Below are positions 1 through 11,400 of a stretch of DNA of 64,000 nt, in pieces. The position numbers and the translations under genes were made by a program. The stretch is from Gymnothorax reevesii (taxonomy: Eukaryota > Chordata > Actinopteri > Anguilliformes > Muraenidae), in contig CM056574.1 in the NCBI GenBank assembly GCA_029721435.1, positions 5,308,501-5,372,500 on the forward strand. Direction: 5' to 3'. The first letter of the stretch is position 1; each line of letters starts with the position of its first letter. Under the pieces are notes generated by a model. That model made no database searches. It was not told the DNA's origin and saw only the letters and a program-made list of their open reading frames with translations.

Positions 1-95
1 GACAGGATCTGCACTTTGCATTCGAAGGGTAGGCCTATCAGTTCAAAGTACTTCCATATCCACTATCAAGGGGGCACCAGGTCGACCCAGTCATT

Positions 96-700
96 GTGAA
101 TAGCTCGCCGTCTTCTTGTGTGGGCTTTACCCCACTTTCTCACCCTCAGGGCTGTGTATCTGCCAGGGCCACAGAATGTGGTAGCAGATTTTCTCTCCTG
201 CTAAAAACCTCCTTCAGGGGAGTGGAGGCTCCACTCAGAAGTAATAGAGGCAATGGAGCACAGATTTGGCACAGCAGAGGTGGACCTGTTTGCTTCGGAG
301 TCCCCGACACATTGCCTACTTTGGTTCTCTCTGATGGAGACATGGAGTCCATTGGGGAAAGATGCCCTGGCACATCTATGGCCAGATTGCCTCCTTTATG
401 TCTTCCCACCATTTCCTTTGATATGAGCAGCTCTGCACAGAGTTCAGCAAAGCGACCACAGACTTCTGCTGCTTACCCCAAAGTGGTCAGGGAGACCCTG
501 GTTTCCAGTGATGTACAGGCTTATGGACGGCAATCCGTGGTGCCTGCCCAGGAGGTGGGACTTGCTCTCGCAGTTGGGGGGCCAAATCTGGCATCCGAAT
601 CCGGAACGTCTATAACTATGGGTATGGCCTCTGAGGGGCCTGACCCATTCTTGACGGAATATGACTAAGAGGTCGTCGCAACCATCATGAATGCAAGAGC
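96..700 (+). pseudogene. DIRS RT/RNase H C-terminal region, broken
   Basis: Read over mixed frames this stretch gives phrases typical of the RNase H end of DIRS pol: 'AEVDLFAS' near 275-300, 'SPLGKDALAHLWPDCLLYVFPP' like text near 350-420, and 'LLTPKWSGRPWFPV' near 470-515. The open frame at 96-668 is not the coding frame throughout. Stops and shifts break it. Known of family: this region precedes the tyrosine recombinase in fish DIRS elements. Assignment is from recalled family phrases, not an alignment. Confidence 0.6.
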
Positions 701-846
701 TCCTTCCACTACAGCACTCTACGTGAACTGGTGGAAGGTATTTGCAGAGTGGTGCACGGCTCATGGAGTGGTAGCCGAGAACACCTCTGTGTGAGTAATA
801 ATGCATTTTCTGCAGTCTGTTAAAAACTAAGCTTGCTCCTTCTGCC

Positions 847-1683
847 TTGAGAGTCTATGTGGCTGTAATTTCAGCCAGACATGTTAAAATTGATAACCAG
901 ACTGCGGGTTCTCATCCTCTAGTAACTCATTTTCTTAAAGGAGCCCAGCGGCAGAACCCGCTGCAGGTTCCCAAGGTTCCCTCATGGGGTCTACCTCAAG
1001 TGCTAGAAGCCCTTTGTCTTCCCCCCTTCAAACCTCTGGGGGAGTCAGGGCAAAAGTGGCTTTTGGCAATAGTTACCTCTCTGCTAGTAATAGCATCAGT
1101 GAGGCGTGTAAGTGAGCTTCCTGCCTTGTCGGTGAGTGAAGCGTGTATACCCTGAAACCCAGATGGCACAGGGGTGGCACTTTGGCCCAAACCGTCATTT
1201 TTTCCAAAGAGACGAGCACTGACCCATTTTAATCAGGTCATCATGCTGACTGCATATAACCCCTCAAGCGTAGGGGACGAGGTAGCTAAGTCAGCGGAGC
1301 TGCTCTGCCCGGTAAGAGCCTTGAGGCATTATATACAGATAACCACTGGGCTTCACCGCACTGATTGCCTATTTATTTGCTATAACGGCCATAGGAAAGG
1401 CTATGCCCTGTCAAAACAGAGACTGTCCAAATGGATTGTCAATGTGATTGAGCAGGTGTACAGGTCAAAGGGACTGCCTTTGCCTTGTTATGTCAGGGGC
1501 CACTTCACTAGGAGTGTCTCTGATTCCTGCGCAGCGCTAAGAGGAGTGCCTCTGAGTGAGATTTGTGCTGCGGCCATTTGGGCCTCATCATGCACCTTTG
1601 CCCATTTCTACAGGGTCAATATCATTACTTCTCAAATGTTAGCGGCAACCGTCCTACAAGCGCCCACAGGCTGTTCCCGGTAA
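847..1683 (+). pseudogene. DIRS tyrosine recombinase (broken)
   Basis: Two open stretches, 847-1155 and 1174-1683, together read as a DIRS recombinase. The first carries the N-terminal core-binding part ('VAVISARHVKI', 'VPSWGLPQVLEALCLPPF', 'VASVRRVSELPALS'-like). The second carries the catalytic part ('CPVRALRHYI', 'ALSKQRLSKWIV', then 'VRGHFTRSVSDSCAALRGV' with the H-x-x-R box, then 'FAHFYRVN' holding the expected terminal tyrosine). Usual role: strand exchange that inserts the circular cDNA. A stop and frame change near 1155-1174 separate the halves, so it is likely inactive. Confidence 0.8.
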
Positions 1684-1785
1684 GGTGGGTACTGGATTGC
1701 TCATGACTATGTTGGGATTAGTCATCCAGTGTTAAGCACTGCCTCTGGCAGTCAGAAAGAGTGAAATAGAACTAGATTTACGAAT

Positions 1786-2000
1786 GTAAGAATGGTTCTA
1801 TGAATTCTGGATGATCGCCAGAGTTCTCTGTCACTCTGAATTTTAGCGAGAAGATTCTGTAAGGACATCTTGGAGTGTGACAGAGGTAGATGTAGCCGAG
1901 GCCACCCTACGTCATCCCATGTCACAGGTGACTGTTGATACTACACATTGGACCAGCACTGCCTCTGGCGGTCATCCAGAATTCATAGAACAGTAGTTAC
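1786..2000. repeat. DIRS terminal inverted repeat arms
   Basis: The arm at 1786-1823 (containing TCTATGAATTCTGGATGA) is nearly the exact reverse complement of 1963-2000 (TCATCCAGAATTCATAGA), with about 139 bp between. Fish DIRS elements end in such inverted, internally complementary repeats. Confidence 0.75.
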
Positions 2001-2349
2001 ATTTTTAACTCTCGTTTAAAGTGCTATCAGTCATTGGCGTGGTAGATGCGCAGCACATGGACCGGGATGGATCCAGATGTTGGTCATTTATACATCTCAG
2101 ATTCTGAAATACACTTCTGCGAGGCCCACATGGGATTCTTTGCTAAAGTTACCTTTGATAAACAACTAGCTCCTGATTCCTTGAAGAAACATTTAACAGA
2201 TTGGAATCTCCTCGAATATTGTGGACCGCGATTGATCTCCAGGTCGGGAGAGAATGAAGTAGACAAAGAAACATGAAATATGCGATTGGACTAAAACCAA
2301 TTAACATGCGCTGTCTTGCCTTAAAACTGTAGTATCTTGTTCCCAACAG
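2001..2349. other. Unassigned stretch before the first visible GBP exon
   Basis: I see no family signature. The short open frame at 2046-2276 has no recognisable domain. The stretch ends in a normal splice acceptor (pyrimidine-rich, then CAG at 2347-2349) and is read as intron. Confidence 0.5.
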
Positions 2350-2459
2350 GGAGATCAGGCACACGAAACATGGATCTTCGCTCTGGCCGTCCTGCTGAGC
2401 AGCACCTTTGTCTACAACAGCATGGGCACCATCAACAATGAGGCTGTGATGAGCCTACA
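2350..2459 (+). CDS. gbp: GBP exon a: GTPase core
   Basis: Begins in phase 0 after CAG and ends before GTATCC. Encodes GDQAHETW then [16 protein letters not shown], a very conserved GBP segment just after the switch II region. It ends with two bases of a codon, completed by the C that opens the next exon. Confidence 0.9.
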
Positions 2460-5400
2460 GTATCCTTCCAACCTCACAGGCTTAGTGTGTGTGTGTGTGT
2501 GTGTGTGCATGTGCGTGTGTGTGTGTGTGATGTGTGTAGAGGAACACATCCTCATCTTTCAAAAAAAAAGGTTCTCTAATGAATTGGTCTGAGACATATA
2601 AGGTCAGAATGTCATCAACAAATAAGGAAGAATTCAAGTCAAATATAGTGGTTATTACACTGTTTTTACATGTTTATCTATGCAACAGTTAGTTATAACT
2701 TTCCATTATTTTCACATTACGGCAGATGTATGACATGAGAGTTCTTGTCTTTGTATGAATTTGGAATGAGGCCGCTGTTGACACATAGCTCCAGACTCAA
2801 GCCAATGACAAGGATTGCGGGGAATTTACTCTCTTGCGGTTTTGAGAATTTTTCCAAGTCTGTCTGTTTTTGACTGGTACACCATTTATTGCAAGTGGCA
2901 TAAAAGTAGGGTTAGTATTGTATTTAGCATTTCTCCTGGAAATTCCTCACACCACCATTGAAGACTACGAGTCTTTATCGTACAACTGCGGCGGATCCTC
3001 CTTAGCGACTCTGAAGCTATGTCACCGAGCTGACGGAACACATTAAGGTGAAGTCCAAAAAGGAGACGGAGGAGGACACCGCTACAAAATTCATCCGCTT
3101 CTTCCCCACATTCGTCTGGGCTGTGAGGGACTTCACTCTGGAGCTGATCATCGACGGACAGAAAGTCACTGCTGACCAGTATCTGGAGAACTCCCTGAAG
3201 CTGTTAAAAAGTTAGTCTGCTCGACTGAGGGCTCAGAGAATAGAGTTTTTTAGCTCCAGTGTAGCCAAAACAAGATCTCTATGGCCATTGAGCCAGACCC
3301 TTAACTCTTTAACTGTCCACTCAACCTTATGGTAGAACACATTTTGAGTCACTGCATCTAATTTAAAGTTGTGTTCAACTAAACTGATTTGATTTTTTAA
3401 AAGCATAGCACACATCACACCTGAGTGTCAGAGATGGCTTAATCAGCTTAAGTTCAAGACACTTTCCTGATGCAGTGACTCAAAATTAGGTCTATCAAAA
3501 GGTTGAGGCAATTAAAGGGTTAAACCACTTTAATTTATGGAAGATTGGCCCTGGCTTTATCTAATCAACAGTTGCCTTGGATAAAAGAGTCAGCTGAAAT
3601 AAAACTGTCTGGTCGTAATAATGTGACAAAGCTGGGTGTTATTTAGATGAGGAAGGCATTATCAATGTACATTATCATCCAAAGAATGGTGGTGCTTAAT
3701 CTCGAATGAGCCATGGAATTACATAACGCAATTGGCCACGGACACTGCAGCATCAGGGTATGCTTATCTTCGTACTTTCAACGCAAGAAACCAGGTGAGA
3801 TGATTAATGTGTAATTTACAGCTTTCATTGATCAATTAAGTTAAAGGGACTATGTCAGCTGGGGCACACACAGTCGATAAACAGTGATATATCCATGCAT
3901 TGTGATATCAAGGGAGCAGAAATACAAACCCCAAGCTTATTTGTCTAAGGAATAATCAACTCGTAGGTGTGCATCACACAGTTTTAAGGCACAACACGGA
4001 GGCGAATCGCGGAGGGTGCTTACCTCCACGAAGTGCCTTAAAACCGTGTAATGCACACCTACAAACATGGTCATTTGCCAGGAATATTAAATCAAAGCAT
4101 TGAGGAATTTTTGGTGAAAGTTTCTTGTGCCATTTTCCACTTGGTTTTAGGGATGGGTACCAAGCCCCAGTATTGAACGAGCCCGGGGCTACGTTCTTCA
4201 AGACTGCAGTATCGATAAGCTCTGACCTTAACGGTTCTGCTATCGGTACTAAGTCGCGTTTTTTTTTTTTTTTCCACAAGATAAACGTTATCTTGCACAT
4301 TAATCTCTCCAACTCCATCAATAGGAGCGATCTAATAAAGCGCAAAACTCTCGTAAATCGGGAGATGAGATAAAGGAAGGGGATTTTTTGTCGACATCCG
4401 TACGTACTTCCGGTAATAAGACCAGCTTCGCCATGCCAGTGCATGCCTGACGAAATGTGATTAGCATTGCGCAGCTGCGCAGTCGAATACCATCATAGAT
4501 GTATAGATATGAACATGAAAATACCGCGAAATTCAAAAAATCACTGCAAATAAGTCAAAGCCGGAGTTCACGTTTTGGGACGAAATGCTAGAAATTGCCA
4601 TTATATTAGCTAGCGTTCGACGAGCGCGGATATGAGCGGAAGTTCACTCGCCGACATTTTACATTTCACCCTTGATTTTCTGCCGTCATATCTGCCTGAC
4701 GATGTGCCGCATTGTATATCAGATCGCTCCTATTATCCGTCAACATTATTTTTGCTGGGGGGCGGAAAACATTCCTTGAAACGGATGACCAGATTTTAAT
4801 CATTGTTCTTGGTTAGTTTCCCTTATAATGGAAGGTTTAGGCGAGTGAATAATAAATTATATAAAATGTTTAATTAACATGTCTGAATAGGCAACTCTTC
4901 TCGAAAAAACCACAGTGGATTTTCCGTGTTAAATTTTGTCGCATCCTAAGCAAGTCGTCAAACCTGTGCAAAATGATTGTTTAATTGAAAAATATTGAAA
5001 TGCGCTCTTTTTTGCGTTCAACTGGTACATTTGATTTCTCATCTTAATGAAGACAATTAGCAACTCCTGAGAGGGGAGAGTTCAAGTATCTTTTACCGGG
5101 GATATTGACTGAAAACAGATCAAAACCAAAAAGCAGTTTAAAGACATGTTTATCAGCCTCCTTGTTCTCTGTCCACCGCCCGCCACTGGAACTCACTGTC
5201 AAGAATGATCAACTCTGAATCTGATCGATCTGTATTCACTCAGGTCTCTGATGACGGTTGATGCATTACGCAGTCATTTTGGATTTGACTGATCAATACG
5301 AAGATTCAAGTATTCATTCTTTTTTCACTCTTTACTCCAATCAGCCTACGTGAGTGTGCTTTACCTGCAGTCCCAGACTCACGTTTTAATGCCTTTCTCC

Positions 5401-8400
5401 GTCAAATGTGATGTGAAAACATGACATTTCCACACAGTCAGAGAATGTTAAAGTATCCAGCGTCCTGTTCATAATTCCAGGGCCGGCTCTAAACATTTTG
5501 GGGGCAGCCCTAAATGCTTAGCCTACTGTTTTGTAAATAAAGTTTCAGATTTGGGATTTTATTTGCTTAATTTCTGATACATCTTTTAAGTACATTAATA
5601 TAACCATATTTATAGTTTGGGTGTGTGGAATTTCCCCTCTCTGGTCTATATCCTTGCCTCTACTAAAATATTTTTGTCCTTGTGGAGATAAAATGTAGCC
5701 CCCCCCCCCTTCTAGTGATTGTAACGTGAAAAAAATGCCACTAGATGGCAGTATTGACCTTTCTTTTTGTTAAGCCCACTGGTCTCTGATGTTGCAAACT
5801 GTCCTCAAGGGTGAAGCTCAACAAGCCTATTCGGCTTTGTCTGCAGATGATTCCTCTGATTATGAGGTTGTCAAAAAGGTTATTTTGACAGCTTATGAGT
5901 TGGTTCCAGAGGCTTACCGACAGAAATTCTGAAGAAATCTGACAATCACACTTATGTGGAATTTGCTAACGAGAAGTAGGTTTGCTTTGAGCGCTGGTGT
6001 ACTTCTATGGAGGTCAAGGATGATTTCAACTCACTAAAAGAGATGGTGTTAGTTGAAGAATTCAAGAACTGTATTAAGGATGATATTAAGACCTACCTTC
6101 ATGAGAAGCAATCACAGAATTTGCAATCAGCTGCCGAATTTGCAGACAAATATGTTCTCACACATAAGTCCAAATGTCAGTCTAGCAGTAACAATAGATG
6201 GTTTCAATTTCAGAAAAAAGGGAACGGTGATACCCAAGATTCCTCACCCAAAGACAAAGACAAATCTGGTGATGGTGCTCAGAAATCCAGTCACAGGTCT
6301 GATCAAAGTGTGAAAGCTGACAGTGACAAAAGTGGTCTAATTTGCAGTTATTGCAAGAAATCTGGTCATGTTACAACTAACTGTTGGTTCCTTAAAGCTA
6401 AGAAAGAAAAAGAAAAGGATACCAAACCAAATGCCTTTGTGAAAACAAGGTTAGAAACCCCTGTAGTAGATAACCAATCTGCTAAATTGCCTGCCTCTTG
6501 TGGGGCTAAAAAGCCTGATACTGCTGACTTTGTGAGGGAGGAATTTCTTCCATTTGTGTCAGAGGGATTTGTGGCTCTGAATGAGCATTCTCCTCCTGTC
6601 CCCATATATATCCTAAGGGATACCGGAGCTTCTCAGTCACTTTTGTTAATGGACTCCTTGGAGTTACGTGATGAGACCGCTTCTGGGGATTTCATACTTG
6701 TACAAGGTATTGAAGGGTGGACTGTATCTGTACCCCTGCGCTCTATATTCTTGAAGTCAGATTTAGTTACAGGACAGGTAAAGGTGGGACTTATGTCAAG
6801 TCTACCTATTAAGGGTGTTTCTCTGTAGCTAGGCAATGTAGTTCCCCCTGTTCATCTTACTTCACTTTTCAAGACCTGTGAAGTTTTTTTTTTGGATTTT
6901 TGCCTGTGTTGGAGCATTCTCCTGTCCCAGGACATCACCAAGCAACCCCATCTCAAGGGACTGTAAATATATATATTTTTTTCTATATGTCAATCTTGGT
7001 CAGTAGTGTAAATCATACGTTAGTTGTCAGCCTTTGTTTAATTAAATCTGTTTAAAAATTTTGTCTGTCATCCCTTGCTGTCTTAGATGTTATAACAAAT
7101 TGGGGCCATAACATAATTAATGTTACATCACCATATAAAATACCTAGATATATTTTTTTCAATACTTTTATTCTAAGTGCTGCGATGAGCAGTCAGATGT
7201 GCAAACAACATCGTAATTTGTTAAAAACACTGCAATTTCCTTCTTTAAATAACTGCTTATTCTTATTGTGTTTTACCTTTCAAGTTAGAAAAATGTAAAA
7301 AGAACAATGTTTTGTCAAAGCAATTTTCTCGCAAAGCAAAGTAATTTATGTTCTTAATTTCTTTGCGGTTTTGTTTCTTCCTCAAAAAATATCGATAACA
7401 GAACCGTTAAAGTACTGGATCGATAAGCAGTATCGAAAAGAGTAGTGGTATCGTTAAAATGTTAACGATACCCATCCCTACTTGGTTTTGGTTTTTTCTT
7501 CTCCATCTCCTTCTCTTCTGCTGGGTCCCATTCATCGAAACTCTTGTGCTCTCCAAACACGCTAAAAGAAATGTTAAAATCATCCATTTGTGTTTTGTTG
7601 TGCTCTGCTCTTGACAGTTTGACAGTGATGCTCTCTAATGTTGCTGTGGTTTCAGGTTGGCTAGCGGATGAATTTTGAACGGTGAAACTACCATAGCCGA
7701 ACTACCCGTGTGTTCCACAGTTTTAACGCATAACTACCATCCAGAAAAGAGTATTCACCCAGACCATGGTATAAAAATGGATAAAGCTTTCCTTCCTCAC
7801 TGTTTTAATGATAGTACACAGCCTGCAAACGCCGAGTTGATAGAGTAGCCGTATTTTGTCTTTGCTGAGACCCATGAAGAATAAATAATTCTATCCATCC
7901 ATATTTCTCTGAGTGAAAACACATTGGAAATGCAAGGTAAACTATTTCAATACCGTTCAATACTAACAACGGCAGATCAAACCATGCCTTAGTAGCCTCT
8001 ACACTTTTAGAAATACAAAAGAAGAACCGCAGATCCTTTGAGGTGCAATTTTGTCAGTATCTCTCCAAAAGCTACTTGTCCGTTTACTTTTGGACGCGAA
8101 GAAAAACAAATATTTCTCTTCCAAAAGACTATGCTACCAGAAATCAGTAGGTCGCGTTTTTGTTTGCTGGCAGCAAACAGCCACAGCTAAAGGGAACGTT
8201 AGCTGTTTGTGCTCAGCATTTCACCAAAGACAACTTTGTCAATAAAGGATGATTCGACACAGGATAAGTGTTTCAGCTGCTTCTCAAACCTGAAGCAGTT
8301 GCATCGATCAAGCGCTCGGAGCCACAAGCTGTAAGTAACCATATAACAGTAAATAATGTAACATTTTACAGGTGGCTAGCAGGACGGCTAGCGATAGTTA

Positions 8401-11400
8401 GCACTAACAACTGGCCTCAAATGCAGGCTTTGTAAAATATCTGAAGATAAAGCCTGTATTGGTCGCGACTGTCCGTGACTCACAGACAGAGAAGCTGTAA
8501 ATTGCTTTTACTGCATAAGCCATTCTGACGTGATAGCCAGTGGATTGTAGCTGTTGCACAGCGGCTAACTTAGCCAAGTTACTGTTGCTAATGTTTGTGT
8601 CCTAAATATGCAAGAGTGATGTAGGGGGAAATTCTGCAGAAGGTGTGTGAACATAAACCTCATTTGAAGCTAATTTTTAATACTTGTTTGTAATTTGGAT
8701 GCTCAGTACAACTGTGAACAGTAACAGAACTTGCTGTCTGTAAAACCTGTATTGCAAGGGTTTATCTCTGTGGTTACGACCGCTCGGTGTCGTGCTAATT
8801 AAAAATGCTCCTCACCTGGTTAACTTATATGCAGTAATTCTGAACGGTATGCTTGTGTTACTTCAGTAAGCATCCATGTGGCAGTTTCATCACAATGTTG
8901 CCCGATTGTAGCCACTACAGTTAGTGATCGTTTCACTTATCCATGACCGGGATCAGCCGGATACTTCACAAATGTCTGAGCAATCTCTCTGGTGCTACCA
9001 TAAAAGCAATGCGAAATGCAGAGGCTCTACCGGTTTACAAATGATTTCTCTGCACTACCTTGACATAATTTCATCCCCCTTTGGAAATTGTTGTGGCTAA
9101 TAAAAAGCCGAAAAAGGTGGAGATTAAATAGGTTATTCTTTCCTGTAGAAGTGATCAATTTGCTTGCACCACATAAGCAACTTGTCCGCGTTAACGGAAC
9201 GTACGGTCTGTAAAACCTGTATTATATTCATAACATAACCAAGCTCACTCTAGCTGTCGCGTACTATCCATAAAGCTGCTTTCACATCGGACACAAAACA
9301 AATTTTTCACGACAGATAAGCCTACATTCAAAGACAATGCAAAGACGCGAATACACCTTATGGGGCAAGTCAAGCGGCTTTCACACCGGACACGAAACAA
9401 ATTTTTTGCGCAACAGATTAGTTCCATTCAAAGTCAATGCAAAGACGCGAATACAGGTGTTATGGGTGCGTTAAGCAGCTTTCACCCTGGACACGAAACA
9501 AATTTTTCGCGCGACAGATTACATTCAAAGTCATGACCGCTTATCAGCTACTGCATGTTAGTTCGCGTGCTCCGCTAATTAAAAATGCTCCTGGTTAACT
9601 TATATGCAGCAATTCTGATCGGTATGCTTGTGTTACTTCGGTAAGCATCAATGTGACAGTTCCATCATAACGTTGCCTGATTGTAGCCACTACAGTTGAA
9701 GCTAAATGGAGAGGTGCTGTATGTGTCTGCCGAGTTGGGCTGCAGTTGGACTATACGTAGATTTTGCAGAGCTTGGGGCTTGTTTTTTGGTGCTTAAGAA
9801 ATGATCGCTATACTTATCCATGACCGGGGTTAGCCTGATGCATCTCCAATGTCTGGGTAAGCTCTCTGACTCTACCGCTGAAAGCAATAGGGAAGCGCAC
9901 AGGCTATAACGTATAACAAACAATTTCTCTGCATTGCCATTGTCATGGTCCCAATTTATGACATATCGGACAGCAAGGGATGACAGACAAAATTTTTTAA
10001 ACTTAAACATAAAACAATGGCTGACCAAGATTGAAAATATATATTAAAAAAATGAAAGTTACAGTCCCTTGAGATGGGGTTGCTTTGCAATGTTCTTGGA
10101 CAGGAAAATGCTCCAACACAGGTAAAAATCCACAAAAAGCTTCACAGGTCTTGAAAAGAGTGACAGGTCTGGTCAAATGTATCCTTCTCCTTGCAATTTC
10201 TCCTACTACTTTACTTTCTCAATTTTTTCTCCTTATATACTCTTTTTCAGCCCCCTCCCACCTTTCAGACTGTTTCAATTCTCTGGGACTTTCCCCTCTC
10301 AGACATGCCCAGGACATGCCCAAAACCTAGCTCCAGACTGGCTAGGATAATATACGGCTACGCTAGCGATTCGGCATTTGCAGGCAGCCTACTATCATTA
10401 TGTCTTCCCACCCCCACCCCCCCCCCCCAAACCAGAGGGAGAGGGGAGACGTATTGTTTTAGGCTCGGTTCCTGTTCGCGTTAGCGTTCCCCGTCGCGTT
10501 TGCATCAGCATTCCCACTTTGTTTCCAGAGCGTAACTCCAAAACCGTTCGTATGATCTTAAAGAAACTTTGCATACTTACTACTCAGGTCCTGAAGTGGA
10601 GTCTTTTAGTATGTGTCTGTCTGTCCGTCCATCTGCCCGTCTGCCTGTCTGTCTGTCTGTCCAATGGGTTAGGCAGGGAAGGGGGGCTGAAGGGGAGAGT
10701 AAAAACACATTCTAGTTAAAGCAGTGATGAAGATGAGCTTTATCCCTGTACAAATAAGCTTGGGGTTTGTATGTATTCTGCTCCCTTGATGCCACACTGC
10801 ATGTGTATGTAAAAGTGTATTGAGTGGACTCTCCTACACAAGTGCCCCAGCTGACATAGTCCCTTTAAGAATAAGGCCAAAACCCGAAAAATGCTCTGAC
10901 TCTCCAGGAGCAGGGTTGGCCACCCCTGACCTACAGTATGAGGCCACTTGCTCTTTCAAAATCATATCCCAGAATCTAGATGTTAGAACATAGTTTCAGT
11001 CTGAGAGACAATTATGAGGTCATTTGGTGATGTCTGATGAATAGGCCTTGCTCAGTTTGTTGTTAAGTTGGGTGTTATTGTCTTTAGGGTGTTTGAAGGG
11101 GTTGAGGTTGAGGTCTGGGCCCTGTACAGGCCTGTCAATTTCTACATCAGCCTCAAAAAACCAGGTATAGCTCTCACTGTGAGCAAGGGTGGAGTTTGAT
11201 CTTCTTCACATTAGTGGAAGTACAGATTATTTGAAAAGTCTTTGTATGCAATGATGTTAAGATTTTTATAATCCATAAAAAACATCCTCTAATGAGGGAG
11301 TGCCAGCATTTTTTATGATGTTGAGTGTCAGCCCAATAAAAAGCCAGTGCTGTGTTTGTGTCCTTAAGGTCATTCCAAGCATATTGCCCTCAGCAACGGC

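Larger units (their letters stand above)
1..2000 (+). mobile_element. DIRS-type tyrosine-recombinase retrotransposon, 3' part
   Basis: The window opens inside a DIRS element. In order it shows a decayed end of the RT/RNase H region (about 100-700), a tyrosine recombinase (847-1683) and a terminal block with inverted repeats (1786-2000). DIRS elements integrate with a tyrosine recombinase rather than a DDE integrase, and their ends are inverted and internally complementary rather than plain LTRs, which fits what is seen. Several stops and frameshifts indicate an inactive copy. It sits upstream of the first visible GBP exon, probably in an intron. The 5' part lies outside the window. Confidence 0.85.
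5720..7113 (+). mobile_element. Gmr1 family A remnant, internally deleted
   Basis: The first ~60 bp of an LTR (TGTAACGTG..., 5720-5780) run directly into gag (5788), then gag-protease to about 6840, then the 3' two-thirds of an LTR ending GGGGCCATAACA at 7113. Compared with the intact copy at 42772-48817, most of the 5' LTR, early gag, integrase, RT and RNase H are gone. Flanking TGAT/TAAT could be a decayed 4-bp duplication. Confidence 0.88.
4148..7480. mobile_element. Non-autonomous hAT element with 8-bp target duplication
   Basis: It starts TAGGGATGGGTA and ends TACCCATCCCTA, with an exact 8-bp direct repeat CTTGGTTT at 4140-4147 and 7481-7488. Sub-terminal blocks (GATAA, ACGGTTCTG..ATCG) are also inverted between ends. 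8-bp duplications are typical of hAT. No transposase is recognisable. A Gmr1-type retrotransposon remnant (5720-7113) is inserted within it. Confidence 0.85.
3845..10864. mobile_element. TTAA-flanked Kolobok-like DNA transposon, 7 kb, with nested insertions
   Basis: Ends are inverted repeats: AGGGACTATGTCAGCTGGGG at 3845 and its exact reverse complement ending at 10864. Both are flanked by TTAA (3841-3844 and 10865-10868). Similarity of the arms runs for more than 100 bp (a block around CAAACCCCAAGCTTATTTGT is shared). Inside, at 8202-8322, is a decayed THAP-type zinc-finger segment. TTAA target sites plus a THAP domain are the combination known for Kolobok elements; piggyBac also uses TTAA but lacks THAP. 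The superfamily call is an inference. A hAT element (4148-7480) and a solo LTR (9941-10338) are nested in it. Confidence 0.7.

Noticed and set aside
96..668. 190-codon plus-strand frame as a gene
   Set aside because: Most of it is out of frame with the recognisable DIRS RNase H phrases, and it has no domain of its own.
2046..2276. 76-codon frame upstream of the GBP exon as a missing GBP exon
   Set aside because: Its translation has no P-loop or switch motif and does not resemble GBP N-terminal exons.
3181..3215. Apparent reading-frame clash between GBP exons b and c
   Set aside because: On recounting, the acceptor AG is 11367-11368 and exon c begins with GT at 11369, which completes the split serine codon. 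Phases agree.
9270..9535. Possible CRISPR-like array from the three ~100-bp repeats
   Set aside because: Eukaryotic context, long units, no spacer pattern and diverged copies. It is an ordinary tandem repeat.
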